64,000 nt of DNA from JAUVUV01 sp964548275 (GTDB lineage: Bacteria; Gemmatimonadota; Glassbacteria; GWA2-58-10): contig CAZJQI010000012.1 of NCBI GenBank assembly GCA_964548275.1, forward strand, positions 15,519 to 79,518, written 5' to 3'. The notes under the pieces are model-generated. The model made no database searches. It was given only the letters and a program-made list of their open reading frames with translations, and was not told the DNA's origin. A program made the translations under genes and the position numbers. Shown here piece after piece: positions 46,001-54,695 of this stretch. Each line of letters begins with the position of its first letter. Positions within the stretch are counted from its first letter, which is position 1.

Positions 46001-46769
46001 GCCTGTAGGTCATTGATTGAGCCTCTTTGCCCCTGCCGGCCTGCCAGAAGTGAACAACCATGTCCTCGGGCCGGTGTATTGTGCCGACAGCCCTGATCTG
46101 AACGGAGTCGCCACGCAGGATGGTAATGTTGCCGGGATGCACGAAAATACGGAAAGCTCTTTCCCGGCGCAGAAGATCAACCGGGTGGCAGTAATTCTGA
46201 AAAACCTGATAGAGCCCGAATGGATCTGCGATAGAAAAGGCGAGCAACACCACGAGCAGGACCGAGGCGGCATATCCCTCAATCCGTACCTTCTTCCTCT
46301 CACCTTTCAGGACCCTGGAAACAAGAGAGCGCACTTTCCAGTCATCCTTTACAAGCTCTGAGGCCTGGCAGACAGCAGCCTCGATCAGTTCAGCAGAGTA
46401 GATTTCCCGCTTAAGCGGATTGCGGACGAATTCCAGCGCAGCCTCGAGCCTGTTTTTGAAATGCGGGAAGTGGCGGTCGATTTCCCTGGCTACCTGGGCC
46501 AGCCTTCCGTGTTTTCTTACGGCCTGCCATATCCTGTGGAATAAGACAAGAACGAGTAGCGCCCCTGCGCCGCCAAGTATTACAATCCGCCAGAGCGCAG
46601 GCAGGTAGATCGTCTTTTCCAGGCTGATCAGGGCCAGGCATGTGGCCAGAATCAGGATGCAGCACCAGAGGAGTGTTCTCCAGAACAGGAGCCGGAAAAT
46701 CCTCCTTTGCGCGCGAACAAGGGCTTTCTCAAGAATTCGGACCGCTTTTTCAAATTTCGGGGTGTTCAA
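43056..46769 (-). CDS. DUF4175 family large membrane/coiled-coil protein
   Basis: 1237 residues. Two hydrophobic helices near residues 28-50 and 56-78 and a third near 170-192 anchor the protein. A beta-rich region (about 220-510) is followed by a long Glu/Gln/Lys-rich coiled-coil region (about 535-1220). This matches DUF4175, found in FCB and alphaproteobacteria. The function is unknown. The DUF4159 gene ends 10 bases upstream, so they form one operon. Confidence 0.8.
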   Translation of the reverse strand: MNTPKFEKAVRILEKALVRAQRRIFRLLFWRTLLWCCILILATCLALISLEKTIYLPALWRIVILGGAGALLVLVLFHRIWQAVRKHGRLAQVAREIDRHFPHFKNRLEAALEFVRNPLKREIYSAELIEAAVCQASELVKDDWKVRSLVSRVLKGERKKVRIEGYAASVLLVVLLAFSIADPFGLYQVFQNYCHPVDLLRRERAFRIFVHPGNITILRGDSVQIRAVGTIHRPEDMVVHFWQAGRGKEAQSMTYRQDQFEYNHTFQRVENDLSYYVQQRTARTDTFRVRVTNNPFVTELVFHYDYPAYTALPRYETARDKAIQALRGTRVVLSGRSSNPLVRAEIVLEPDSVRPAAISGERNFSDTLYLQNDGGYRIRLEDCWGLANSDTLVYPITVIPDELPAIVLRFPGPEAQVDERMKQPLLFEVADDFGVSKVELHFQKQDPAGQSSPPTRRTIASWKKARAYVMDQYVWDLKQLRLLPEDVVTYRLFVFDNDRVSGPKSVSTPEYRIRFPSLEDIFDQEQQRQEEIVSNIQQLGEKGEKLREQVRQMSEAIERGQKVEWEEGRKLDQAVREQVEMLEQVRRLAKELQESIEQMERGNLVSSDVIDKLTKVQQLLEDVTTDRMKEVMEKLQQALDKLDQQELSQTMENLEVSQEQLLEKLDRTLALLEKLRLEQQMDYLVNRTEELAREAAEYADSTAALLGEPLAEEKDTILSRDGESPGVSLDSEIEITPDSSVDLRAKEPTAGLEKSDDQAGETAQSKKMKGEESELDDSTTASQKAEKMKNLAAGVEYLAEKVLELDQQTVEFFEQLAVTSQNMEQAGEKELAEKLNEEGSRENRKSFRKNLSAASNAFRSGRLHDSVAGQGRVTRGLQKMHQRMKEYRDEFREKSQKKVARAMERAFDELSYLSGRQEDILISVAQEPDINHPDVLEYASEEQDIIEGLVSIRDGLIDAARDNFFVSGELLLYVAAALGRGEESLQNLQAERRRKTDTVQSIKRSLATINASMMTLLRDRGNMEQSTSITGIDQVMARLEALAERQQKLNEQIQSLQSGSSMPGQEGCGKLLPSARGASGTGPSQADLMRMLRQMAAEQKAIRDQVAELAGQMAERKEILGSNMEGVIKDAEEVVKDMLERGVTQETLERQRRIFNRLMDAQKSIQQRDTGRRRKSKRPGEYTVKPPEALARELLESSQQESLLKSILQRWEGAYPESFEVLIREYFELLRSKKLED

Positions 46770-46779
46770 GAAAACCTTC

Positions 46780-47478
46780 CTAACGTCCTGAGAGAGCGTA
46801 CACGAAAATGTTGACCCCCATTTTCAGGGCCTGCTGGCGGATCGGTTCCGGGTCGTGATGAACCTCTGCATCCTCCCAGCCGTCGCCAAGATCGGTGTTC
46901 AGGCTGTAAAAGACCACCAGCTTTCCCTCATGAAAAATCCCCAGACCCAGGGGTGGCCCGCCGTTGTGCTCGTGAACCTTGGGCAATCCGTTCGGGAAGT
47001 TGAATACAGTGTGGTATATCGGAAAGTCAAAAGGCAGTTCGACAAAGTCCGCATCCGGGAACACTTTTTTCATCTCTCTTTGGAAGCTTTCATCCATGCC
47101 GTAGTTGTCGTCTGCGTGAAGAAACCCGCCCTCCTGGAGATAACGGCGGAGCCTTGCCACCTCCTCGTCATCGAATTTGATATTCCCGTGGCCGTTGATA
47201 TATAGATAAGGGAAATTGAAAAGCTCGGTGCTTTTCAAGCTGATTTGAACCTCCTGGTCATTTACAGGAAGGCCCGTATTCTCGCTGATTGCGGCAAGCA
47301 AATTCGGCAGGGACGAGGGATTCGAATACCAGTCCCCTCCCCCCTCATAAATCACCCGGGCAATGGTGAGCCTTTTGCCGGAGGATGGATCAGCGCTGAA
47401 AAGACGGACTGATCCGACCAGGATCGGGAGGAAAATAAACAGCAAAAGTAGAAATCTGTTATGAAACATGGAGTTCAT
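46780..47478 (-). CDS. DUF4159 domain protein
   Basis: 232 residues with an N-terminal signal or membrane segment (LLLLFIFLPILVGSV). Core motifs of DUF4159 are ARVIYEGGGDWYSNPSSLP, FPYLYINGHGNIKF and GGFLHADDNYGMD (glutamine-amidotransferase-like fold), then FHEGKLVVFYS. These proteins usually occur with MoxR/DUF58 chaperone-like clusters; here only DUF4175 follows. The ATG at 47478 is chosen because it precedes the signal; upstream in-frame starts extend to 47547. Confidence 0.82.
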   Translation of the reverse strand: MNSMFHNRFLLLLFIFLPILVGSVRLFSADPSSGKRLTIARVIYEGGGDWYSNPSSLPNLLAAISENTGLPVNDQEVQISLKSTELFNFPYLYINGHGNIKFDDEEVARLRRYLQEGGFLHADDNYGMDESFQREMKKVFPDADFVELPFDFPIYHTVFNFPNGLPKVHEHNGGPPLGLGIFHEGKLVVFYSLNTDLGDGWEDAEVHHDPEPIRQQALKMGVNIFVYALSGR

Positions 47479-47786
47479 AGACTTTTGAGCCGCCAATAAG
47501 GGATATGATTTCGAATCAGTACTGGCAGAACTATCTGACAGCACCAAGAGATTCCTGCGCGAAAAAACCCTTCAGACCTATTTTCCGCAAATTTTTCGGC
47601 CAATGAATGCGCCTTCCCCTTTGCTTTAAATAAGATAGAGAATTTGTTGCAATTAATCAAGCTGTCGCCTGAATTTACTCTAAGGCGAAATCCCACTCTG
47701 TTTGAACCTGAAGTTATCCGATTTTTCTATTTCTCCTTAACGCAAAAGAGGTCAAATGACATAAGGGGAAAATTTGTCGCATATAA

Positions 47787-47823
47787 AACAGGGGAAATTC
47801 CAACAAGTGGAATTTCCCCTGTT
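47787..47823 (-). terminator. Terminator of tmRNA
   Basis: A perfect 16-bp stem (47787-47802 with 47808-47823), 5-base loop, T-rich tail on the minus strand. It lies 5 bases beyond the tmRNA 3' end. Confidence 0.92.
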
Positions 47824-47827
47824 AATT

Positions 47828-48187
47828 TGGTGGAGGCGGTGGGAATCGAACCCACGTCCGAAGATAGGCCTGATAGAGTATCTACATGCTTAGTCGATGT
47901 TTTGGATTTCACCAGGCTGCCACTCCATCGACAGAGAAAGCAACCCGGCCAGCCGGAATGAGTCTCACTCCCCGGGTTCCGGCGCCCCGGGAAGCCAGCC
48001 TGTTTTTTCGACATCCGGCGCAGCTCCACAGGCGGGGATCACGCGACAGACGTGGTTGCCTTTAATTAGGCAGCCAGTGCCAATTCGTTGTTGGCAGTTA
48101 TGTGGTTTCCCATTTGGTAACGGGGTACGGGTCCCCGGCATGCCGCTATATCCTGCCTCATATCCCCGTCGAAACCGTGTCGCCCCC
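47828..48187 (-). ncRNA. ssrA: Transfer-messenger RNA
   Basis: Rescues stalled ribosomes. A one-piece tmRNA of 360 nt including an encoded CCA. The 5' GGGGGCG pairs with CGCCUCC to form the acceptor stem (48187-48181 with 47838-47832), followed by ACACGGTTTCGACGGGG. The 3' end has the T-arm GUUCGAUUC. The tag ORF (48110-48066) reads GNHITANNELALAA then TAA, ending in the ALAA degron recognised by ClpXP-type proteases. Pseudoknot-like GC stems lie between the tag and the 3' part. Confidence 0.96.
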
Positions 48188-48208
48188 TTTCATCTAAGCT
48201 GCTAATTT

Positions 48209-48237
48209 AAATTATCCTTAGTGGTTGACATTGTCAA
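48209..48237 (-). promoter_or_regulatory. Promoter of tmRNA
   Basis: On the minus strand TTGACA (48237-48232), exactly 17 bases, then TAATTT (48214-48209), about 22 bases before the mature 5' end, which leaves room for 5' processing. Confidence 0.65.
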
Positions 48238-48323
48238 GGCATGGACTTAAAATGAAGCTGATTTCTAAAATTTCTCACAATTCCGGCTTAACTACCCCTA
48301 TCAACAGTGATGCGGCGTTTTAG

Positions 48324-48815
48324 ATGACTGTAGTTGATTTTATAATCATTATTATCTGCCTTTTCTTTATCCTTCAGGGCCTGTTCAAGGGCTTCCTGCT
48401 CGAATTTTTCGGCCTGCTGGCCCTGGCGGCAGGTATTATTTCCGCCATTAATTTTTACACCCTGGGAGCCGGCTGGTTCGAAAACATCCTCCCTACGGGT
48501 CTATCTCGAAATGTTGTCGGATTTGCAGCTGTGTTTCTCATTGTCTGGTTAGCAGTGAAAATTATGGGATGGATTCTGAATAAGAACATGGGAGAGGCCG
48601 AAACGAACCCCCTGAGCCGGATCACCGGGGGAGCGATAGGCCTGGCCAAGAGCATTTTCTTCATTTCAATGGCAGTTTATCTGGCAGAAAACGCTTCTCC
48701 GGGTAATAAATTCACCGGGCCGAACAAGTCTACCCCGGCTTTAATCAAGATCGCCAACAAGGTTCAGGAAATCACGCCATTCCACTTCCTGCCAGATATC
48801 TCTGATTCGGATTGA
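48324..48815 (+). CDS. cvpA: CvpA family membrane protein
   Basis: 163 residues with four hydrophobic segments. The start MTVVDFIIIIICLFFILQGL and the pattern KGFLLEFFGLLALAAGI are typical of CvpA. Related proteins are needed for colicin V production or for envelope homeostasis; the molecular role is unclear. It is divergent from tmRNA. Confidence 0.82.
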   Translation: MTVVDFIIIIICLFFILQGLFKGFLLEFFGLLALAAGIISAINFYTLGAGWFENILPTGLSRNVVGFAAVFLIVWLAVKIMGWILNKNMGEAETNPLSRITGGAIGLAKSIFFISMAVYLAENASPGNKFTGPNKSTPALIKIANKVQEITPFHFLPDISDSD

Positions 48816-48855
48816 ACAAATCAAGAGAACTCTGTACTGATCTCACCTGCCCGGC

Positions 48856-48895
48856 AAAAAAATCCCGCCCCTGAAAAACGGATAGGAGCGGGATT
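48856..48895 (-). terminator. Terminator of the lytic transglycosylase gene
   Basis: AATCCCGC (48861-48868) pairs with GCGGGATT (48888-48895); on the minus strand it is followed by seven T. Confidence 0.8.
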
Positions 48896-48912
48896 CCTCG
48901 GTTAATTCAGCT

Positions 48913-49641
48913 CTAAAGCCTTGTATTGAGCACCTTGGAAGCGTAACCGTTAGCCGGGTTAATCCCCAGGCCGAGCAACTCGTTAACCCTTCCCCTCCCC
49001 CTGTTGTAGGCCAAAAGGGCAAGCTTTGTATCCCCTCTGAAGAAATGAAGGTGATCCTTGAGGTGCTTGATCCCGATTCTGATATTGTAGGCTGGGTCGA
49101 ATAGCTTTTTCCGCGTGGCTCCGGGATCGATGGTAAGCGCGGTGGTATACCTTACCTGCATCAGGCCGATCTCGCCCACCAGACCCACACCGTCGGGTTC
49201 GAACCTGCTTTCGGCCCAGATGATCCTGAAAATAAGCTCGGGATCGATCTGCTCATCTTTACTTATATCATAGATCAGTTTAGCCAGGTTCAGATCGGTA
49301 CCGAACCCGTTGGCATAATTCCTGATCTCGTTGCACATCTTGATTCTGCTGCTTTTCTCCATAGCAGAGGTGCGCATCGCTATTGCCTCAGCAATCAAAG
49401 GCACCTCACTGTCCGGAATAACCTCCCCGGCCCTGATTCTGGTTTCAAGCGAAATCGATTCCACAGGCAACTGGTACACGCCATGTACCACTGTTGTCAC
49501 AAGAGCAACAGCAATCAGGCTGAAAAGGAAGTTAGAGCAAGAGCCCCAAAGACTTTTTATCCACCTATTCCGGTAGCGGCCATCTTGCAGACAACGCCTT
49601 GTCTTAATGTAGATTCTAAGTTTCAACAACAACGTATGCAT
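48913..49641 (-). CDS. Membrane-anchored lytic transglycosylase (SLT domain)
   Basis: Cleaves peptidoglycan glycan strands. 242 residues. A basic N-terminus, a membrane helix (about 38-58) and a C-terminal SLT domain (about 120-235). The catalytic Glu is in IIWAESRFEPDGVG, followed by GEIGLMQVRY and LLAYNRGRGRV. The ATG at 49641 has AGGAG 9 bases upstream. Its 5' leader appears to be about 320 bases long and contains a branched RNA structure. Confidence 0.88.
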   Translation of the reverse strand: MHTLLLKLRIYIKTRRCLQDGRYRNRWIKSLWGSCSNFLFSLIAVALVTTVVHGVYQLPVESISLETRIRAGEVIPDSEVPLIAEAIAMRTSAMEKSSRIKMCNEIRNYANGFGTDLNLAKLIYDISKDEQIDPELIFRIIWAESRFEPDGVGLVGEIGLMQVRYTTALTIDPGATRKKLFDPAYNIRIGIKHLKDHLHFFRGDTKLALLAYNRGRGRVNELLGLGINPANGYASKVLNTRL

Positions 49642-49746
49642 AAAATCCGTCTCCTGAGTCAAAAGGGCTATAAGCCATGTTATTTACTGCTCTAGCCTGT
49701 ATTTCAGGTATCCAAATCTAAAACATCCCAAATAAGATATAAAAAA

Positions 49747-49844
49747 AAAGCAATCTTAGCTTTCCGGAAAAGCGACCAGTTGAAAATCAACTTGTGGCAG
49801 GAGCCAAGTCGTTCTTTTCAGTGGAATCAATAAAAGATTGCTTT
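49747..49844 (-). ncRNA. Candidate structured RNA or riboswitch closed by a T-run
   Basis: An 11-bp outer stem (49747-49757 with 49834-49844) closes a nested stem: 49767-49772 with 49814-49819 and 49773-49776 with 49808-49811. Inside it are two hairpins, AGTTG/CAACT (49778-49782 with 49788-49792) and TGGC/GCCA (49795-49798 with 49803-49806). Nine T follow on the minus strand. It lies between a consensus-like promoter and the lytic transglycosylase. It may be a riboswitch with a terminator, or a stand-alone small RNA of about 220 nt. I do not recognise the class. Confidence 0.5.
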
Positions 49845-49970
49845 ACAAGTTAAACCAGAATATCTTACAAAAGTTTTAAGGTTAAAAAATCAGATAAATT
49901 TCCTCAACGATTTTCCTGAATTTATAAATCGCAACCAATTTCCAAAGAAAAAAGTTAAAAAAGTTCCAGT

Positions 49971-49999
49971 AACATATAATTTTTTGTCTTTCTTGTCAA
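49971..49999 (-). promoter_or_regulatory. Promoter upstream of the structured leader
   Basis: On the minus strand TTGACA (49999-49994), 17-base spacer, TATGTT (49976-49971). The start point would be near 49964. The rest of 50000-50154 is AT-rich with no gene seen. Confidence 0.55.
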
Positions 50000-50154
50000 G
50001 TATTATTACAATTTTTTCATTCTGTATAGCAATCGCAATTCTTTATGCAGAAATCATGCCGTAATTTGAGCCGCTCACATGCAGGATAACAGGCAATGGC
50101 TGGGTGGAAGGAACAATTCATGTACTATTTTCATGCTGAAAAAAGCTGCAGCCG

Positions 50155-52470
50155 CTATTTCGTGATCATGAAAGTTACATCTTTAGAGACTTTTTGGCCG
50201 CTCAGACTGTCCTGTACGGCAACCATCAGATTGTAGGTGCCAGGCAGATATTCGGCAGGATCGATTGAAATATATATCGGATCGATATCGCCTGGACGGA
50301 TCAGCTCGTGTTCAAATGTTGTAATCACCTTGCCCACCTCGGTGCGCACGCCGATCAACCTGCCCAGAGCGGAAATTATTTTCCTGGCAGCGCTCAAGCT
50401 CCTTCCTGTAGAACTGACAAGATAGTCTACCTTGATATGCTTGGTTCCCTGCGGGTCTCTGGCGAGATTGTAAAGTTCGTAATAGACATAGATCGGTATG
50501 TTTTGCTTGAAAGAAGCCGCGGGCATGGGGGAAATCCTGTGCCCGCGCAGGTTATATTTGCTCGGAGTATTGTCTTCAATTATATCGGCTGCGAGGATAA
50601 GGTCGCTGATATTTAAGCTGTCCGGGTTGTTGTAGGAATCCACATAAAAATTGCTCTTATAGATCTGCATCAGATTGTTTTGGGTCTGTTTCAGCCTTAT
50701 TGCCATGTGGTAATTGCCCGGTTTTACACTTAGCGAGAGCAAGTCCGGGATCATGTTTTCCCGGGAGGCAACAAAAGTCTGTACGCGGTAAGTTTTTTCC
50801 TGCGTGACCCTGGCCGCTTCCTGCCACCAGCTGTCATAAAGTACCACTTCGAGTTCCACGGGAATTTGCACGGTTCCAAACGGGTCTATCACTTTCACCT
50901 GATCTGTCGGCAGGGCGAAATAGACTCCCAGAGCGGTCAGGGAGTCTGTGCCTATGACTGTGGCCGGGTAGTAGTAGAAATTCATCGGGTCTTCTTCAAA
51001 CTCGAATTCGAATGTCTCGGTGGTCTCTCCCTCGGTAAATCCGCGCTCCGTGAGCATTTCCTCGGCGTGGAACAAGTCCATCATGGTGGTGCGCCGCGCA
51101 TACTCGACGTCGCCTCTGAAATTATGAAGTTCGTTGGCAAGCTGGTCATATTTCGGATGGATCTCGCCCCGCGAGCGGAAAAGAGCCTCGATATTGCGGC
51201 CCCCCATATCGATCTCTGACTGGAGGTCCGGAATCAGTGCTTCCTCGAGACGGTAAACCATCCGGTAATAATTATTTCTTTCCACAAAATTATAGATCAG
51301 CGGATTGGACCTGTTCTTGCTATAAAGCCAGCTTTCGTTTTCTCTTATTGCCCAGTTGCCCGACAAACTGATTTTCTGGTCCGGTTCACCGTGCTTGATA
51401 TAGACTCTGCCGCGCTCATCGTAACCGGGGCGTAACGGGCTGTAATATTTGTCGTGGGCAACCTCAATTCTGCGGTAGTGCTCGATCAGGCGCTCGTTTT
51501 TGACCGTTGTCGGGGTGGGATCTTTCCTGCCCCAGAACGAGATCAGCCAGATACCCTTCCTGCCTGTGGGAGTGAGTTTGAACTGTTTTCTTTGATCACT
51601 TGTGGTTAAATCCCTCAGGTCGATGAAAACCTTCTCAGCCAGGGCGTCATCCATATCACGCGCAACGCTGAAATAGGCCTCACAGGCAAGGGTGTTCTCC
51701 TCAAGGCGGAAAAGTTCCTGGCTCATCAGAAACCGCTGGCGGGGAGTAAGTTTTTCGATACCTCCCGCCTCTATCCCTCTGAACATCTCCCGCGCCAGCT
51801 CTTTATCCCCGGCATGGGTATAGATTCGCGCAAGCTGGAAAAGGTAGACCGGCTTGTCGCCTGTCATATCCTGTAACTCGGTGAGAAACAGGATGCCGCG
51901 CTCGAGAAACGCATCATTGATATAGGCGTCGCACAGCACGTTCAGGGTATTGTGCTCTGTCGGGTCGGAACGCACGAGTTCTTCCAGAGTATCCCAGAAA
52001 AAAGTTTCCGGGTAGCCTTTGAGCTCGAAACGGTCAACCGCAAGAGCCTCGTAATAAAGGCTTTTGCGGGTGTCCTGTGCGGCAGACTTCAGGTTTTTCA
52101 GCGTTTTCACCATATCCTTCTTCTTACCCCGGATCAGGTAGACCTCGCACAGACCCTCCAGCGCTGCGAGATTGTTTTTATCTATTTTGAGCGCCGCCTT
52201 GAAAGACTTCTCCGCATCCTTTTCATCTTTCAGATAAAGCCGGGCCTGCCCCAGAAAAACGAGCGCCTCGGCAGTGGGATTTTCTCTTTCCAGCCACTCT
52301 TCGAGCGCTTTTCTGGCTCTCTCCCAGCCCTTGTTCTCGACAGCCTCCACGGCAAACCGGTATAGGACTTCACTCGAAAGAGTATCGGCAAACTCGCCAT
52401 CGGCTCTCAGACTGGCCTTACCGAAAAACAAAAGCCCGGCAACAAGTGTAAGTATTGTCTTATTGATCAT
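50155..52470 (-). CDS. GWxTD-domain protein with N-terminal TPRs
   Basis: 771 residues. A signal peptide (MINKTILTLVAGLLFFGKAS) is followed by TPR-like helices (about 30-270) and then the GWxTD domain (about 320-460), with NERLIEHYRRIEVA and GYDERGRVYIKHGEPD. The Trp of the name motif is replaced by Tyr-Asp here. The C-terminal part is beta-rich. GWxTD proteins are exported proteins of unknown function in FCB bacteria. The ATG at 52470 fits the signal; an upstream GTG at 52491 adds seven residues. Confidence 0.82.
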   Translation of the reverse strand: MINKTILTLVAGLLFFGKASLRADGEFADTLSSEVLYRFAVEAVENKGWERARKALEEWLERENPTAEALVFLGQARLYLKDEKDAEKSFKAALKIDKNNLAALEGLCEVYLIRGKKKDMVKTLKNLKSAAQDTRKSLYYEALAVDRFELKGYPETFFWDTLEELVRSDPTEHNTLNVLCDAYINDAFLERGILFLTELQDMTGDKPVYLFQLARIYTHAGDKELAREMFRGIEAGGIEKLTPRQRFLMSQELFRLEENTLACEAYFSVARDMDDALAEKVFIDLRDLTTSDQRKQFKLTPTGRKGIWLISFWGRKDPTPTTVKNERLIEHYRRIEVAHDKYYSPLRPGYDERGRVYIKHGEPDQKISLSGNWAIRENESWLYSKNRSNPLIYNFVERNNYYRMVYRLEEALIPDLQSEIDMGGRNIEALFRSRGEIHPKYDQLANELHNFRGDVEYARRTTMMDLFHAEEMLTERGFTEGETTETFEFEFEEDPMNFYYYPATVIGTDSLTALGVYFALPTDQVKVIDPFGTVQIPVELEVVLYDSWWQEAARVTQEKTYRVQTFVASRENMIPDLLSLSVKPGNYHMAIRLKQTQNNLMQIYKSNFYVDSYNNPDSLNISDLILAADIIEDNTPSKYNLRGHRISPMPAASFKQNIPIYVYYELYNLARDPQGTKHIKVDYLVSSTGRSLSAARKIISALGRLIGVRTEVGKVITTFEHELIRPGDIDPIYISIDPAEYLPGTYNLMVAVQDSLSGQKVSKDVTFMITK

Positions 52471-52635
52471 CTTTCTCGTATTCAGATGCACGGATTAATA
52501 ACCTTGAATAGTTTTGCTCTATTAAATTATTACACATATTTCCCCTGAAAGTTTTGCCAAATATAACTCCCGTGAGCTTTATTGGCAACCGCTCCTGGAG
52601 TCAGCCTCAGCCAGGCCCTCGCTTGCATCGTACAA

Positions 52636-52656
52636 AACCCGTCCACTACTCGGGTT
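52636..52656 (-). terminator. Possible terminator after the TRAP operon
   Basis: AACCCG (52636-52641) and CGGGTT (52651-52656) form a 6-bp stem with a short T-containing tail on the minus strand. It is weak. Confidence 0.35.
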
Positions 52657-52666
52657 AATGTTGCTT

Positions 52667-53968
52667 TTACTTGTAACCGAACGCCTGAGGTACTAACAGG
52701 GAGATCTTGGGAAGGTATGTAATCAGGAAAAGAACTATAATCATCGCCACGAAAAACGGCAGCAGTGGTCGGGTCACCTTGGAAATAGTGGTCTTGGCGA
52801 CAGCGCAGCCTACGAACAGGCAGGTTCCTACCGGTGGTGTACAGAGCCCGATGCAGAGGTTGAAAATCATCATGATCCCGAAATGAATCGGGTGCATTCC
52901 CAGCTCCATTACAACCGGCAGGAAAATCGGGGTGAAAATCAGTACTGCAGGGGTCATGTCCATGAAAGTTCCCACAATCAGCAGCATGAGATTGATAATC
53001 AGGAAAATCACCACCTTGTTCTCGGTGAGAGAGATCAGGAAAGCACTGATTGTCTGCGGGATATTCTCATAGGCCAGGACCCAGCTCATAGCAACCGAGG
53101 TGCCGATCAGCAGCATTACAACCGCTGTTGTGATGCCGCATTCCAGCATGATTCCCGTCAAATCCTTCCACTTGACTTCCTTGTAGAGCACCACGGTGAG
53201 CAGGAATGCGTAAAAGACAGCCACAGCGGAGGCCTCGGTTGCGGTAAAGATACCACCGATTATGCCACCGAGCACAATGATCACCAGAAGGAGACTCAGG
53301 AAAGCCCGTTTGAAATTGATGAAAATATTTTTCCAGCCGCTTTTTTCACCCACACCGTAGCCTTTTTTCCCGGCGATGATCCAGCAGACAAACATCAGTC
53401 CCAGGCCCATCAGTATTCCGGGAAGAAAGCCGGCCAGAAAAATCGCCGCCACGCTCAAGCCGCCTGCTGCCAGGGAATAGACAATCATGATGTTGCTGGG
53501 TGGAATCAGCAATCCGGTGGTGGCTGAGGTAATCGTGACCGCCGCATTGAAATCTCTATCGTAGCCCTTGCGGTTCATCACCGGGATCATGAACCCGCCG
53601 ATCGAGGAAACTGCTGCTACGGCTGAGCCGCTGATACTGCCGAAAAGCATGCAGGTCACCACGTTGACAAAGGCCAGCCCACCCTTGAAACGGCCCACCA
53701 CGGTGCCTGCAAAATCGATCAGCCGTTTGGCGAGCCCTCCCCTTCCCATCAGCATGCCGCTGAGAATGAAAAACGGGATCGCCAGAAGCGCAAAGCTGTC
53801 TATCCCTGTGGCAACCCGGTGTGCGATCGTGACAAATGACGGCCGCCCGCCAATGACAGTGAGCGCAGCCAGAGTGGAAAGCCCGATTGAAAAGGCTATC
53901 GGCACATTAAGCAGCAAAAGGATCACAAAGGTGAGAACCATCACGGCCAGTGGCAGATATTCCATCAT
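52667..53968 (-). CDS. dctM: TRAP transporter large permease (DctM type)
   Basis: 433 residues with about 12 membrane helices. The family signature SIGGFMIPVMNRKGYDRDF is preceded by GSISGSAVAAV, and GTFMDMTPAVLIFTPIFLPV lies further on. It is the translocating subunit of a tripartite sodium-driven uptake system. Genes for the small permease and binding protein lie upstream in the same direction. Confidence 0.93.
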   Translation of the reverse strand: MMEYLPLAVMVLTFVILLLLNVPIAFSIGLSTLAALTVIGGRPSFVTIAHRVATGIDSFALLAIPFFILSGMLMGRGGLAKRLIDFAGTVVGRFKGGLAFVNVVTCMLFGSISGSAVAAVSSIGGFMIPVMNRKGYDRDFNAAVTITSATTGLLIPPSNIMIVYSLAAGGLSVAAIFLAGFLPGILMGLGLMFVCWIIAGKKGYGVGEKSGWKNIFINFKRAFLSLLLVIIVLGGIIGGIFTATEASAVAVFYAFLLTVVLYKEVKWKDLTGIMLECGITTAVVMLLIGTSVAMSWVLAYENIPQTISAFLISLTENKVVIFLIINLMLLIVGTFMDMTPAVLIFTPIFLPVVMELGMHPIHFGIMMIFNLCIGLCTPPVGTCLFVGCAVAKTTISKVTRPLLPFFVAMIIVLFLITYLPKISLLVPQAFGYK

Positions 53969-54054
53969 CTCCCTACTACTGCTTGATTGATTAGATACAA
54001 ATTACTTTAAATAATAGCTGCTATTTCTTTTAATAATAAGATGTTAAATATTAT

Positions 54055-54582
54055 TTATTCAAAAATCGCCTTCATCTCCCCGACTTCCTCCTCCCCCACC
54101 TCACGGCCAGCCAGAGCCTTGAGCTCGATTATGATAAATTCCACTGCGTAGATTGTAATAAAAAACCCGCTGATCGGAAGAACAAGATAGACATAACCCA
54201 TCCGAATTCCCAGCGCCGGGCTGATCTGGTTATTCATCAGCACTACAGCCACCATTTTGATACCACCGAAAAACAATACGCTGATCGAGAAAAAGATCAC
54301 GCAGCAGAAAACGAAAATGGCGTTGATCCGGGCCCATTTTTCCGGGAAACGGTTTACAAGCACGTCTATACCGAGATGCGCCTTTCGGCGCAGGGCAACC
54401 GCCGAACCGAGCAGGCCGATCCAGATCAGCAGAAAAATTGCCAGTTCCTCGGTCCACGAACTCGGATCGCGTATCACGAAACGGGTGAAAACCTGCCAGA
54501 GCACGGTCAGGGTCATGCCCAGCATGGCCAGCCAGAGCCCGGTTTCAAGGATCATGTCGAGCAATCTTTTCAGTTTCATCAT
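54055..54582 (-). CDS. dctQ: TRAP transporter small permease (DctQ type)
   Basis: 175 residues with four membrane helices. SSWTEELAIFLLIWIGLLGSA followed by RRKAHLGIDVL is the DctQ pattern. It pairs with DctM in the membrane. Confidence 0.9.
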   Translation of the reverse strand: MMKLKRLLDMILETGLWLAMLGMTLTVLWQVFTRFVIRDPSSWTEELAIFLLIWIGLLGSAVALRRKAHLGIDVLVNRFPEKWARINAIFVFCCVIFFSISVLFFGGIKMVAVVLMNNQISPALGIRMGYVYLVLPISGFFITIYAVEFIIIELKALAGREVGEEEVGEMKAIFE

Positions 54583-54695
54583 GAAAATACACCTTAGTTA
54601 CAGGCGAGGCATTCCGCGCCTTTTCAACAAGTTATACTATTTATCATAACATTTAACTTTAAATGCCTATAAACTTTTGGCGCCTCAAATCCGGC

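Noticed and set aside
47644..48205. Short ORFs on both strands across the tmRNA
   Set aside because: They are produced by the tmRNA sequence and its terminator; the RNA gene explains the conservation.
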